Source: Bin5 sp965204525 (GTDB lineage: Bacteria; Chloroflexota; Anaerolineae; Caldilineales; Caldilineaceae). From it: a stretch of 64,000 nt of DNA. Under the pieces are notes generated by a model. That model did no database searches and had not been told where the DNA came from. It was given only the letters and a program-made list of their open reading frames with translations. The stretch spans positions 1,922,001-1,986,000 of the forward strand of contig OZ241994.1 in assembly GCA_965204525.1 (NCBI GenBank), given 5' to 3'. A program made the position numbers and the translations under genes. Below are positions 18,042 through 27,245 of this stretch, piece by piece; positions within the stretch are counted from its first letter, which is position 1; each line of letters starts with the position of its first letter.

Positions 18042-19070
18042 CTACGTATAGGTAACGCGCGGATCGACCCAGCAATAGCAGATGTCCACAATCAGGTTGC
18101 TAAGGATAACCAGGACAGCTGTGACTGTGATCGTGGCGATCATGATGGAGAAATCTTTGGTCTCGGCTGCCTTTGCGGTCCACATGCCGACGCCCGGGTA
18201 GTTGAAGACGATTTCGAAGAAGGCAGAGCCGCCGATGACAAAGGGGATACTGCGACCAACGATGGTCAGGATAGGCAATAGGGCGTTGCGAAAGATGTGG
18301 CGGCTGCGGACGATGCGCTCCTTGAGGCCTTTGGCGCGTGCCACGGTGACATAGTCGGACCGCATTGTTTCGAGAACGCTGGTGCGCGTCCAGCGGATGA
18401 GGCCGGCCGAGCCGCTGACCCCCATCGCCGTCACTGGCAGGATCAGATAGTAGACCCGGTCCCAAAAGTCGCCTCCCGTGCGTGGGTTGTACATGCCGCC
18501 GGCAGGGAACCAGCCCAGTCTGATTGCAAAGATGATGATGACCCAGGTTGCGAGGAGGAAGCCGGGCACACTGATCAGGATGTAGGTAATGAAGGAGACG
18601 ACGTTGTCGAAGGTCGAGTACTGGTAGAGAGCGGAGAGCGAGCCGGCGACGACGCCGATGCCGACGCTGAGCAGTGTTGCCAGGATTGTCAGGCGGATGG
18701 TTACGCGGACGCGCACGGCCAGTTCCGGTCCGATCAGCTCGGCGGTGCGCATGGCGCGACCGAAATCTCCTCTGGCCACCCTGCTCAGCCAGCGGAAATA
18801 CTGCACGTGGATGGGGTCGTTCAACCCAAGTCTTTCGTGCAGATAGTCTCTATTGCTGGTCCCTTCATCTTCTGCGCGCCCTTTGTAAGCCTCCTGAACG
18901 CCCAATTGATCCCGTACTTGTTGGGGTGTCATTCCCTGCGTTTCAGCCGTTACAAACATGAAGAGTGTGGGGTCGCCCGGGGCGAGGCGCATCAGGGCGA
19001 AGTTAATGTAAGTAATGACGATCAGCATTGGGAATGCGACCAGGATGCGGCGGATGATGTATTGGGTCAA
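18042..19070 (-). CDS. ABC transporter permease, DppB/OppB type (second system)
   Basis: A 342-residue permease with an N-terminal helix, the motif MRLAPGDPTLFM, and the EAA-type loop YVTVARAKGLKERIVRSRHIFR. It contains a longer than usual periplasmic insertion after the first helix (about residues 40-90, including TAETQGMTPQQVRDQ). It starts with TTG at 19070 behind AAAGGGAA; the DppB-type gene of the first system also uses TTG. It follows the binding-protein gene after a 331-base gap that carries a long hairpin. Confidence 0.92.
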   Translation of the reverse strand: MTQYIIRRILVAFPMLIVITYINFALMRLAPGDPTLFMFVTAETQGMTPQQVRDQLGVQEAYKGRAEDEGTSNRDYLHERLGLNDPIHVQYFRWLSRVARGDFGRAMRTAELIGPELAVRVRVTIRLTILATLLSVGIGVVAGSLSALYQYSTFDNVVSFITYILISVPGFLLATWVIIIFAIRLGWFPAGGMYNPRTGGDFWDRVYYLILPVTAMGVSGSAGLIRWTRTSVLETMRSDYVTVARAKGLKERIVRSRHIFRNALLPILTIVGRSIPFVIGGSAFFEIVFNYPGVGMWTAKAAETKDFSIMIATITVTAVLVILSNLIVDICYCWVDPRVTYT

Positions 19071-19335
19071 GTTATGTTCCCTTTCAGGTCACCCTGATGG
19101 CAGCAGCAGTTGCCTTCGGTTTTGGAATCAGAGTTCTAGGCTATCCTGCAGGCATTTCACCCAAGGCAGCGCATCGCATACTGCGCGATATGGTCGTCTG
19201 TCGGCGATCTTGCCGCCTAATTGCTGCCAGGCAGTACTCGGCAACGGCACCTGACCACCGGTCGAGTTCGGCGACCAGTCAGCCACCGCAACTGGTCACG
19301 GAAAAGACTTGGAATCTCCCGGACGAGGGTAGAGG

Positions 19336-19380
19336 GAGAAGAGGAGAGAGTATCCAATCTCGGTTCCCTCTCCTCTTCTC
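19336..19380 (-). promoter_or_regulatory. 13-bp inverted repeat between binding-protein and permease genes
   Basis: GAGAAGAGGAGAG at 19336-19348 is exactly complementary to CTCTCCTCTTCTC at 19368-19380, with a 19-base loop, starting 21 bases beyond the binding-protein stop in the direction of transcription. A transcript stabiliser or attenuator that keeps permease expression below binding-protein expression is the likely role. The rest of the 331-base gap 19071-19401 shows no gene. Confidence 0.5.
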
Positions 19381-19401
19381 TGTTCACTTTCAGAAGGACT
19401 C

Positions 19402-21165
19402 CTACTCGATCCAGTACCAGCTGACCACGCCTTTCTCGCCGGAGGTGCCGAGCCAGTTGAAGGCTTCCTCAGGGATGAAGCCGCCGAGATCGTCGGTCAT
19501 CACGTAGAATTCGGCGATCTGGGTGACACCCCAGATTGGGCCGTCTTCGAAGTAGATTTCCATCAAGGCCTGGGTGGCGGCCGTCTGTTCGTCGGGGTCG
19601 GTGGTGCCCATGGCGACGTCACACAGGTTGCGGAATTCTTCGTTGCACCAGTGGTAGCTGGCGGGCCAGTAGTCCTCTTCGCAGCTGCCAACCCAGTACT
19701 CGCAGTTGCGAAGGGTGTTGGAGACCCAGCCGCCGACCATGCTGATGTCATAGTCGCCGCTGGCGCTGCGCTCCTGTTGGAGTTCCCTACCGGCGAGAAT
19801 CTCGGTCTGGATTCCGACATCGGCCAGCTGTTGCTGGAGCAGGACGGGGGCGTCACCGCCTGCGCCGCCGAGCAGGACGAGGACGCGACTGGGATCCCAG
19901 ATGCCTTCGGCTTCAGCTTCGGCGAGGAGCTGTTTGGCCATTTCAGGGTCGAACGAGCGCGGCACGACGAGGCTGTCGTCGCAGTCGGCGCAGAAGGACT
20001 CTGCCGCGGTCTGATGGCCGCGCAGCCCGAAGACGGAGTCTTCCGGTTGACCGAATCCGAAGTAGAGGACTTCAGCCCAGAGCTCGCGGTTGACGGCAAG
20101 GGCGATGGCGTCCATGACCTTGCGCGGCAGTTTGCGGTCATCGCCGCGATTGAGACCGTAGCCTGTCATCATGAAGGTGCGGGGATGGATGGCGGTATCC
20201 GGGAGCTCACTGACGGTCTCATAGTCGCTGGCGCCGACTTTGACCATGTCGGATTCGCCGGCGAGGAAGTTGTCGAGGGTCAGACCGGAGTGTTCGGCGT
20301 AGCGCTTGATGCCGGGCTTGCCGTAGATGGCGTTGCCCCACCAGTCCTCATTGCGCTGCAACTCGAGGACTTTGGCTTCTTCGTCCCAGCTGACGACGCG
20401 GTAGGGGCCGCTCGTGACTTCGGGTACCCAGGCATCGGGGAAGTCGCCGGCCCACAGCTGGGCGGCGGTGTACTGGCCCAGGTGGTGTTTGGGCAGAACG
20501 GAGAGGAAAGCCAGCGGCCGCCAGACGAGGCCGATGGGTACGTCGGCTTCGATGCGCATATTGAAGTCATCGATGATCTTGATGCCGGAGATGGAGTCGG
20601 CTTTGCCTTCGAAGTAGTCCTGTCCGCCGGTAATGTTGGGGAAGAGGACTTTGGCATCGCCGAGCCAGTAGTCGGCATCTTCATGATAAAGAAGCTCGAA
20701 GGTGAAGGCGACGTCGGCGGTGGTGATGCGCTCGCCATCGCTCCAGACGGCATCCGGGTAGAGCTCGATCTCCATGGCCATGTTGTCATCGACGCGCTCA
20801 ATGCGGCGTGCGAGCCAGGGCGTGGGCGTGGTATTGCCCATGGGGCCCATGAAGATGAGCGGCATTTCGACCATGTAGAAGGACTCACTGCCGAAGTTCC
20901 AGTTGCCGGCGGTCATGCCGCCCCACATGCCGACGCCGAAGCGAGTGCGCCCTGGGAGGATGAGGAGGCGGTCGGAGTCGACGGTATCCGGATTCACGGC
21001 GTATTGGATGCCGGGCAGGTCGGCAGCCTCATCAGATGCTTCCTCCATGGCGGTGTCGGCGCCGCCACCGGTGGTTGCCGGCGCGGCGCAGGCGCCGACG
21101 AGCAGGGCGAAGACCAACAGGAGGGACAGAAGGGTACAGTTCAACCAGTTACGTTTGATACGCAT
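19402..21165 (-). CDS. ABC transporter substrate-binding lipoprotein, family 5 (second system)
   Basis: A 587-residue SBP_bac_5 protein. The N terminus is a lipoprotein signal: MRIKRNW, a hydrophobic run, and lipobox LVGAC with Cys26, followed by a Thr/Gly/Ala/Glu linker. Mature-protein landmarks include DAVWSDGERITTADVAFTFE and the late ADVGIQTEIL segment typical of the second lobe. Four Cys close to each other near the C-terminal third (SFCADCDD and CEYWVGSCEEDYW) are unusual for the family and may form disulfides outside the membrane. ATG at 21165 has AAGGAG seven to nine bases upstream. First gene of the leftward unit that runs to 8312. Confidence 0.9.
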   Translation of the reverse strand: MRIKRNWLNCTLLSLLLVFALLVGACAAPATTGGGADTAMEEASDEAADLPGIQYAVNPDTVDSDRLLILPGRTRFGVGMWGGMTAGNWNFGSESFYMVEMPLIFMGPMGNTTPTPWLARRIERVDDNMAMEIELYPDAVWSDGERITTADVAFTFELLYHEDADYWLGDAKVLFPNITGGQDYFEGKADSISGIKIIDDFNMRIEADVPIGLVWRPLAFLSVLPKHHLGQYTAAQLWAGDFPDAWVPEVTSGPYRVVSWDEEAKVLELQRNEDWWGNAIYGKPGIKRYAEHSGLTLDNFLAGESDMVKVGASDYETVSELPDTAIHPRTFMMTGYGLNRGDDRKLPRKVMDAIALAVNRELWAEVLYFGFGQPEDSVFGLRGHQTAAESFCADCDDSLVVPRSFDPEMAKQLLAEAEAEGIWDPSRVLVLLGGAGGDAPVLLQQQLADVGIQTEILAGRELQQERSASGDYDISMVGGWVSNTLRNCEYWVGSCEEDYWPASYHWCNEEFRNLCDVAMGTTDPDEQTAATQALMEIYFEDGPIWGVTQIAEFYVMTDDLGGFIPEEAFNWLGTSGEKGVVSWYWIE

Positions 21166-21673
21166 GTCTCTTTCTCCTTTGGATAATGGAATTGCTCAGG
21201 TCTATTCCGGGTTGCGCCGTTGCAAGGGGTTCGAAGTGAGGAATCTGGTGGGCATTTTAGGGAAATGCGGGGGGTCTGTCAAGGAGGGAAAAAATGTGGG
21301 TGCATCCCGGATTTGGAGGAAGCTGGCGGGGAATTGATCCCGGCGGTGGTTGAGGTTGTTTACCGGCTTTTGGAGAGACCCAGGGTAGGCACAACGGCGA
21401 GGAGAGAGTGGAGAGGAGTGAGTAACACTGTTTGGTCTGCCGGAGATTGGATCGGGAACAGACCGCGGATTGGTTGCTGCCGGAATACTACGATCGTCTG
21501 CCCCCATTTTGGGCTGCACGCCGGTGCTGGTGCACAATTTCTCCCTCGCTTGGTGGCCGAACCAGCAACTCAGAACCTTCAATTTGCTTCCGAAATGTGG
21601 CATATTAGCCGCATGTGCGTTACAGTATGCGCGCAACAGGTCTGAAACCGATTCCGACTCAAAGAGGACTCCA
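21166..21673. other. Divergent intergenic region, 508 bases
   Basis: This gap separates the leftward binding-protein unit from the rightward dehydratase gene, so it must hold both promoters. I found no convincing -35/-10 pair; the best rightward one is TTCAAT and CATATT at about 21579-21607, which is weak. No RNA gene or repeat is evident. A reading frame running from 21470 into the dehydratase is an upstream extension without ribosome-binding site support. Confidence 0.4.
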
Positions 21674-22837
21674 ATGAAGATCTCCAAAGTGACGCCCATG
21701 GTGCTGGGCACCGAATGGCGCAATCTGACCATAGTCAAAGTAGAGACCGATGACGGTCTGGTCGGTGTGGGGGAATGCCGCGCGCTCAACCGCACTGACG
21801 GCGTTCTTGGCTACCTCAGCGAAGCCGCGCCCCGCTACATTCTCGGCGAAGACCCTTTCAACGTCGAAGCCCTCGTCGCCCGCATGTTCCGCGAGGACTT
21901 CGGACGCGCCGGAGAGATTACCCAGACCGTTACCGCCCTCCTTGAAGTTGCTTGCTGGGATATCATCGGCAAAGCCCTCAACCAGCCGGTATACAAGCTA
22001 CTGGGAGGCGCAGTCAGGAATCAGATCAAGGGCTACGCCAACGGCTGGTACACAGGCGAACGTACGCCGGATGAATTCCACGCGGCCGCCAAGAGAGTGC
22101 TCGACAAGGGCTACAAAGCGCTTAAGTTCGATCCATTCGGCGCCGGCTTCTACGAAATGGAGCGGGACGAAAAGAACTATGTTATTGGTCTTGTCGAAGC
22201 GGTGCGGGATGCCGTCGGCCCGGAGGTGGAGATTCTCATAGAGATGCACGGCCGCTTCAATCCCGTGACCGCGGTGGAATTCGCCCGTGAACTGGCCGCC
22301 TTCAAACCGTCCTGGCTCGAGGAGCCTGTGCCTCCCGAGAATATCGCGGCCCAGAAAAAGGCTGCAGATGCCATTGCGCCCCTGGGCATCCCCGTCGCGA
22401 CCGGCGAGCGTCTGCATACGATGTACGAGTACCGCGAGCTGTTCGAACTCCAGGCCTGCGACATCATCCAGCCCGACATCACCCATTTCGGCGGCATCCT
22501 CAACACAAAGAAGCTGGCCGCCTGGGCCGAAGCCTATTACATGCTCATTGCGCCCCACAACGTGGGCGGCCCCATTTCCACCGCGGCCGCGCTGCATCTG
22601 GCAGCCTGCACGCCCAACTTCAAGATCCAGGAGCACTTTAACGACTTCGCCGAAGCCTACGTGAAGCAGGCCGCGCCAGGCAACCCCGAAATTGAAGACG
22701 GCTACTTTGCCCTTCCATCCGGACCCGGCCTCGGTGTCACGCTCGACGAAGACGTAGTCGCCGCCAATCCCCGCCGCAGAGTCCACTTCAATCTCTTCGC
22801 CGAAGACTGGCATAGACGTTCCGCAGAAGTGGACTGA
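21674..22837 (+). CDS. Mandelate racemase/enolase-superfamily sugar-acid dehydratase
   Basis: A 387-residue enolase-superfamily enzyme, cytoplasmic. Metal ligand candidates are Glu190 in LIEMHGRF, Glu216 or 217 in WLEEPVPPE and the Glu in TGERLHTMYEYRE (about 242); a catalytic His is in APHNVGGPI (about 294), and Lys in ALKFDPFG (about 150). The pattern resembles galactonate/gluconate-type dehydratases, which convert an aldonate to a 2-keto-3-deoxy acid; exact substrate is not decided by sequence. The ATG at 21674 has GAGGACT upstream and gives the standard MKI start. It precedes an aldehyde dehydrogenase by 87 bases, and uronate genes follow. Confidence 0.85.
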   Translation: MKISKVTPMVLGTEWRNLTIVKVETDDGLVGVGECRALNRTDGVLGYLSEAAPRYILGEDPFNVEALVARMFREDFGRAGEITQTVTALLEVACWDIIGKALNQPVYKLLGGAVRNQIKGYANGWYTGERTPDEFHAAAKRVLDKGYKALKFDPFGAGFYEMERDEKNYVIGLVEAVRDAVGPEVEILIEMHGRFNPVTAVEFARELAAFKPSWLEEPVPPENIAAQKKAADAIAPLGIPVATGERLHTMYEYRELFELQACDIIQPDITHFGGILNTKKLAAWAEAYYMLIAPHNVGGPISTAAALHLAACTPNFKIQEHFNDFAEAYVKQAAPGNPEIEDGYFALPSGPGLGVTLDEDVVAANPRRRVHFNLFAEDWHRRSAEVD

Positions 22838-22924
22838 ATCCGAGACCAAGTCGGGATGAGAGGTCGACATCCTCTGATCTCAGATTCGAATACTTAACGA
22901 AACCGACAGGAGTTTCCACTTCAA

Positions 22925-24514
22925 ATGTCACTGCAACCGCTGCTAATCAACGGAGAATTCCGCGCTGCCTCCAATCCGACCGGCAGCTACCATTCCACCA
23001 ATCCTATGACCGGCGAAAAACTGCCATGGTCTTTTCCCTATTCCGAATGGGATGACATCGAGGCTGTCCTGCAGGCGGCCGCCGATGCCGTGGCAGAGCT
23101 CCGTCAGGCTCCCCGGCAACTTCTGGCCGAGTTTCTCGATGCCTACGCCGCCAGCATTGATGGGCAGGCCGATGCTCTCGTCGAAACGGCCCATCAGGAA
23201 ACCGGCCTGCCAGCGCCGACCCGCCTGAGAGCCATCGAGCTTCCCCGTACCACCGATCAACTGCGCCAGGCCGCAGCGGCCGTTCGAGCCCGCTCGTGGA
23301 CCCAGGCCACGATCGACACCGACGCCAACATCCGCTCCTACTACGGCCCTCTGCCCGGAGCCGTCGTCGTCTTCGGGCCGAACAACTTTCCCTTCGCCTT
23401 CAATGGCGCGGCCGGTGGAGACTTCGCCGCAGCCATCGCTGCCGGCAGCCCGGTAATTGCCAAGGCGCACTCCAGCCATTCCCGCACCAGCCAGTTGCTG
23501 GCTGAATCGGCCCTCGAAGCTATCCGCAAGACGGGTGCACCCAAGGGCCTGGTACAGCTGATCTATCGCTTTAAGCCGGAATACGGCTATGATCTGGTTG
23601 CCGACGCCCGCGTTGCAGCCGTCGGATTTACCGGCAGCCGCGACGGTGGCATGCGGCTGAAGGAGGTCGCCGACCGTAACGGCAAACCGATATACCTGGA
23701 GATGTCCAGCATCAACCCGATTCTCCTGCTGCCCGGCGCTCTCGCCGAACGATCGCAAGAGATCGCTGAAGAGTTCTTCACCTCCTGTACCATGGGAACC
23801 GGCCAATTCTGCACCAACCCAGGCCTCGTGATGTCGTTAGCTGGAGAGGAGTCGAAGGCCTTTGTTGAACAGTCGGCAGCGCTCTTCGAGGAAGGAGCGG
23901 CCGGTGTCCTGCTCAACCGCGGCGTCTCGGAAGGCATGGACGAATCGCTTCAGGTCCTGTCCAGTAACGGGGCCAAAGTCGTCGCAGGCGGGTCAGCGGC
24001 TGACAGGCCCGGCTTCTACTACCAGAATACCTTGCTGACAGTGTCGGGCGACGAGTTTCTTTCCAATCCGGAAGCAATGCAGACAGAGGCGTTTGGCCCT
24101 TCCTCACTGGTGATTTTGGCAAAGGATGCCGCCCAGATGGAGCAGATTATCGGGTGCTTCGAAGGCAACCTGACCGGCTGCCTCTACACCGACAACGCCG
24201 GCTCAGATGATCAGCTGTACGATCGTCTCGCGCCTCTGCTGCGCGCAAAGGTGGGCCGACTCTTGAACGACAAGATGCCTACAGGAGTCGCTGTCACCGC
24301 CGCCATGAACCACGGCGGCCCCTTCCCCGCCACCGGACATCCAGGTTTCACTTCGGTCGGCATCCCTGCCAGCATCCGCCGTTTCGCCGCGCTACACAGT
24401 TACGACAATGTGCGCCAACACCGCCTGCCGCCCGACCTGCAAGACAAGAATCCGACCGGAGAGATGTGGCGGCTGGTCGATCAGGCGTGGACGCAGGCGG
24501 ACATCAGCGCCTGA
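22925..24514 (+). CDS. Aldehyde dehydrogenase, 2-oxoglutarate-semialdehyde dehydrogenase type
   Basis: A 529-residue NAD(P)-dependent aldehyde dehydrogenase. The catalytic Cys lies in GTGQFCTNPGL (Cys296) and the general-base Glu in YLEMSSINP (Glu259); the coenzyme segment FGPNNFPFAFN is near residue 155. The QFCTNPGL version and the long N terminus are typical of the ketoglutarate-semialdehyde dehydrogenases that close oxidative sugar-acid pathways (hexarate, pentonate and hydroxyproline routes). The start ATG has AGGAG twelve bases upstream. It probably shares a transcript with the dehydratase upstream, and converges with the uxaC gene. Substrate assignment rests on motif resemblance. Confidence 0.85.
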   Translation: MSLQPLLINGEFRAASNPTGSYHSTNPMTGEKLPWSFPYSEWDDIEAVLQAAADAVAELRQAPRQLLAEFLDAYAASIDGQADALVETAHQETGLPAPTRLRAIELPRTTDQLRQAAAAVRARSWTQATIDTDANIRSYYGPLPGAVVVFGPNNFPFAFNGAAGGDFAAAIAAGSPVIAKAHSSHSRTSQLLAESALEAIRKTGAPKGLVQLIYRFKPEYGYDLVADARVAAVGFTGSRDGGMRLKEVADRNGKPIYLEMSSINPILLLPGALAERSQEIAEEFFTSCTMGTGQFCTNPGLVMSLAGEESKAFVEQSAALFEEGAAGVLLNRGVSEGMDESLQVLSSNGAKVVAGGSAADRPGFYYQNTLLTVSGDEFLSNPEAMQTEAFGPSSLVILAKDAAQMEQIIGCFEGNLTGCLYTDNAGSDDQLYDRLAPLLRAKVGRLLNDKMPTGVAVTAAMNHGGPFPATGHPGFTSVGIPASIRRFAALHSYDNVRQHRLPPDLQDKNPTGEMWRLVDQAWTQADISA

Positions 24515-24581
24515 CGCCTTAGGGCTGGCGTGCGAGGCGGTCCTATGGTACCCAAGGTGCAACAGGCATAGTGCGCGGCCC

Positions 24582-26024
24582 TTACAGCCTGTAGGCCTCT
24601 TTCGCAAGGCCATACGACAGTGCGTGCGCCATGGCAAAGGCATCCTCGTCGTCGATCTGGCCCTCCACGAGCAATGAGGCAAGCCAATCGCAGGCGATGC
24701 GTCGCCAGAGCTCATGACGGGTCGGGATCGAAGCGAACGCCCGCGTATCGTCATTGAAACCGACAGTGTTGTATATGCCTGCCGTCTCCATCACCTGTGC
24801 GAAGAAATTTCGCATTCCGTTGATGCTGTCGTAGAACCACCAGGGCGGGCCAATACGCAGGATCGGGTAGTGGCCTGCCAGAGGAGCAAGCTCTCTGGCG
24901 CTGGTCGATTCGTCCAGCGTGAACAGGATCAGGCGCAGTGACGGATGGGAGCCGAAGCGGTCCAGGAGCGGTTTCAGATTGCGTGTGAAGTCAAGTCCAT
25001 GGGGAATGTCAGCGCCCTTGTCCGCGCCGAAGCGTTGGAACACCGCGTTGTTGTGATTGCGGATCGAGCCGGGGTGAAGCTGCATGACCAGCCCGTCCTC
25101 GCTGCTCATGCGGGCCATCTCGACCAGCATATGTGCCGTGAAGAGCCGGGCGTCGTCGGCAGATGCGCTGCCCGCAAGGCCTCGCTGGAAGATCGCATCT
25201 GCCTCGTTGGGCGAGAGGACCACCGTAAACGGCGTTTCCGCCGCATGATCCGTAGCCGTGGCGCCCATCTCTCTGAAGAAGCCGCGACGCTCCTCCAGTG
25301 CGCTTATGTAGGAGGGGTAATCGACAATGTCGGCGCCGGACACATTGCGCAACAGGTCGATCTGTTCCTTCCATTCCGGCTGATCGATCCCGTTCACGAC
25401 CTTGTCGGGACGGAAAGTTGGATAGATGCGCCCGCCCCAGTCTGATTCCCGGATCGCCTGGTGGCGCTCGAGGGTATCTGTGGCCGCGTCGGTCGTCGTC
25501 AGCGCTTCCACCCGAAACTGTTCATACAGTTTCCGGGGCGTGAAGTCAGGGGCCGCCAACTGCTCAGATATCCTGTCGTAGATCGCTTGGGCGTTCGCAG
25601 GCGTCAGTTTCTCGGTGATGCCAAACAGATCGTGGAGCTCATCCCGCAGCCACAGTCCGGTGGGCGTACCTTGAAACAGATGGTAGTTTTCCGCAAAGGT
25701 CTGCCAGATCTTGCGATGATCCGATTCGACTGTGCTGTTATCTTCCCCCTCATTCATGGGCACACCCTGGGCTTCAAGGGGAACGCCCTGCGAGTACAGC
25801 ATCCGAAAGACATAGTGATCCGGGATCAGGAAGAACTCGGCCGGCGAATCGAAATGGTACGCAGCATCGGCGAACAGCAGCGGGTCAACATGGCCGTGCG
25901 GGCAGATCAGAGGAAGGTCGGCCACACTTTCAAATAGAGTGCGAGCTACGGTTCTTTGGGCACTGCTGCCGCTGAAATACCGATCGGCCCGTTCGGGCAT
26001 ATAGTTGCGTAGAGACGAATTCAC
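24582..26024 (-). CDS. uxaC: Uronate isomerase (glucuronate isomerase)
   Basis: A 480-residue member of the uronate isomerase family, which interconverts D-glucuronate and D-fructuronate or D-galacturonate and D-tagaturonate. It has the amidohydrolase-fold metal motif LICPHGHVDP, the IPDHYVFRMLYSQGV segment, and the late VGFNDDTRAFASIPTRH region conserved in UxaC. The open frame extends to 26108, but a GTG at 26024 lies just after AAAGGAAA and gives the normal N terminus (NSSLRNYMPERADRYF), so I take that start. Divergent from the SDR gene, with which it forms two successive steps of uronate breakdown. Confidence 0.92.
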   Translation of the reverse strand: MNSSLRNYMPERADRYFSGSSAQRTVARTLFESVADLPLICPHGHVDPLLFADAAYHFDSPAEFFLIPDHYVFRMLYSQGVPLEAQGVPMNEGEDNSTVESDHRKIWQTFAENYHLFQGTPTGLWLRDELHDLFGITEKLTPANAQAIYDRISEQLAAPDFTPRKLYEQFRVEALTTTDAATDTLERHQAIRESDWGGRIYPTFRPDKVVNGIDQPEWKEQIDLLRNVSGADIVDYPSYISALEERRGFFREMGATATDHAAETPFTVVLSPNEADAIFQRGLAGSASADDARLFTAHMLVEMARMSSEDGLVMQLHPGSIRNHNNAVFQRFGADKGADIPHGLDFTRNLKPLLDRFGSHPSLRLILFTLDESTSARELAPLAGHYPILRIGPPWWFYDSINGMRNFFAQVMETAGIYNTVGFNDDTRAFASIPTRHELWRRIACDWLASLLVEGQIDDEDAFAMAHALSYGLAKEAYRL

Positions 26025-26093
26025 AAAGATTTCCTTTCGTGCGCACGGAGCTGGCGATAGATTGCATACAGTGGACAGGCTGCAAAAAATCCT

Positions 26094-26122
26094 TTGTCCG
26101 ACTTTCACTTTTCACTGATTAT
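26094..26122 (+). promoter_or_regulatory. Weak sigma70-like promoter candidate ahead of the SDR gene
   Basis: In the divergent gap between uxaC and the SDR gene, TTGTCC (starting near 26095) is followed 17 bases later by GATTAT. Both boxes match consensus at four of six positions. The gap must hold promoters for both directions; nothing stronger is visible. Confidence 0.25.
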
Positions 26123-26208
26123 AGCTGAACAAAACCTCCAGGGGCGAGGAGGGACCCGCGTGAAGAAAGATCCTTTTCTCTCTCGTCTTTCACTGCAAGG
26201 AGATGGCC

Positions 26209-27054
26209 ATGAGTTCAAGAGAACAGTTTTCATTGGACGGGAAGGTTGCCGTCATCACCGGCGGCACAGGTGTGTTGGGAGGAGCGATGGCCCGCGGTCT
26301 GGCCGGGGCCGGCGCGCGCGTCGCCATCCTTGGGCGGCGGGAGGCCAAAGCCAGCGAGGTGGCGGGCGAAATCGCGGCGGCCGGCCACGATGCCATTTCC
26401 CTGCCGGCAGACGTACTGGATGAGGACAGCCTGCGAGCGGCGCGACAGATTCTGATCGACGAATGGGGAAGCGTGGACGTTCTGATCAACGCCGCCGGCG
26501 GCAACCGGCCTGACGCCACCGTCTTCGGCGACCTTACCTTCTTCAATGTGCCGCGCAGCGCGCTCGAAGGCGTCGTCGGTCTGAATTTCACCGGCACGGT
26601 TCTGCCGATTCAGATCTTCGGCGAACCCATGGCGGAGCAGGGCAAAGGCTCGATCATCAACATCTCATCGATGGCATCACAAAAGGTCCTTACGCGCGTG
26701 ATGGGCTACTCCGCCGCCAAGGCAGCCGTCGACAACCTGACTCGCTGGCTGGCCGTCGACCTGGCCGAAAAGCACGGGCCGGGTATGCGCGTTAATGCGA
26801 TTGCGCCCGGCTTCTTCATCGGCGAGCAGAACCGGGCCCTGTTGATCAATGAGGACGCCCCGACCCTGCCTGATGATCCCCCTGTCCTGACCGAACGCGG
26901 TCAGCAGATCGTAGATCATACGCCGATGGGGCGTTTCGGTGAACCGGAGGAACTGACAGGCACTGCGATCTGGCTGGCCAGCGACGCCTCCCGCTTCGTT
27001 ACAGGCATTGTCGTTCCCGTAGACGGAGGATTCTCTGCCGCCAGCGGCATCTGA
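26209..27054 (+). CDS. SDR oxidoreductase, probable D-mannonate (fructuronate) oxidoreductase
   Basis: A 281-residue classical short-chain dehydrogenase. The N terminus carries the NAD(P)-binding TGGTGVLGGAMA glycine motif, then NAAGGN, the catalytic Ser in NISSMAS and the YSAAK active-site pair. The sequence GGNRPDA and the insertion around LLINEDAPTLPDDPPVLTERG are seen in SDR-type D-mannonate oxidoreductases that reduce fructuronate to mannonate. AAGGAG touches the ATG at 26203, too close to use, so the ATG at 26209 six bases further is the likely start. Position next to uxaC supports the step, but the exact substrate is inferred. Confidence 0.8.
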   Translation: MSSREQFSLDGKVAVITGGTGVLGGAMARGLAGAGARVAILGRREAKASEVAGEIAAAGHDAISLPADVLDEDSLRAARQILIDEWGSVDVLINAAGGNRPDATVFGDLTFFNVPRSALEGVVGLNFTGTVLPIQIFGEPMAEQGKGSIINISSMASQKVLTRVMGYSAAKAAVDNLTRWLAVDLAEKHGPGMRVNAIAPGFFIGEQNRALLINEDAPTLPDDPPVLTERGQQIVDHTPMGRFGEPEELTGTAIWLASDASRFVTGIVVPVDGGFSAASGI

Positions 27055-27121
27055 CGGGCCGCAGCGAGCGGAAGGAAGGTTCAAACCGGCGTTGCCTCAA
27101 TGCTTCCCGACCAGCAGTTTC

Positions 27122-27151
27122 TTGCCCGGCGCAGTGAAGGTAATGTATATT
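27122..27151 (+). promoter_or_regulatory. Sigma70-like promoter ahead of glnS
   Basis: TTGCCC at 27122-27127 and TATATT at 27146-27151 are separated by 18 bases, about 95 bases ahead of the glnS start. Four of six and five of six positions match consensus. It lies just after the SDR stop, so glnS probably has its own promoter. Confidence 0.45.
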
Positions 27152-27245
27152 GTTTTGTTGTGATGGTGGAGAATCAGGGTTTGACTACAACAGATCTGAG
27201 GGCAGTTGAGATCGGGCGGTTCGTCCGTTGGCCCGGGGAGCAGTT

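Noticed and set aside
19651..21186. A 511-codon open frame on the plus strand
   Set aside because: Antisense to the family 5 binding-protein gene and without any family resemblance or ribosome-binding site.
21225..21235. GGGTTCGAAG, resembling a tRNA T-loop
   Set aside because: No acceptor or anticodon stems could be found around it; no tRNA gene is supported.
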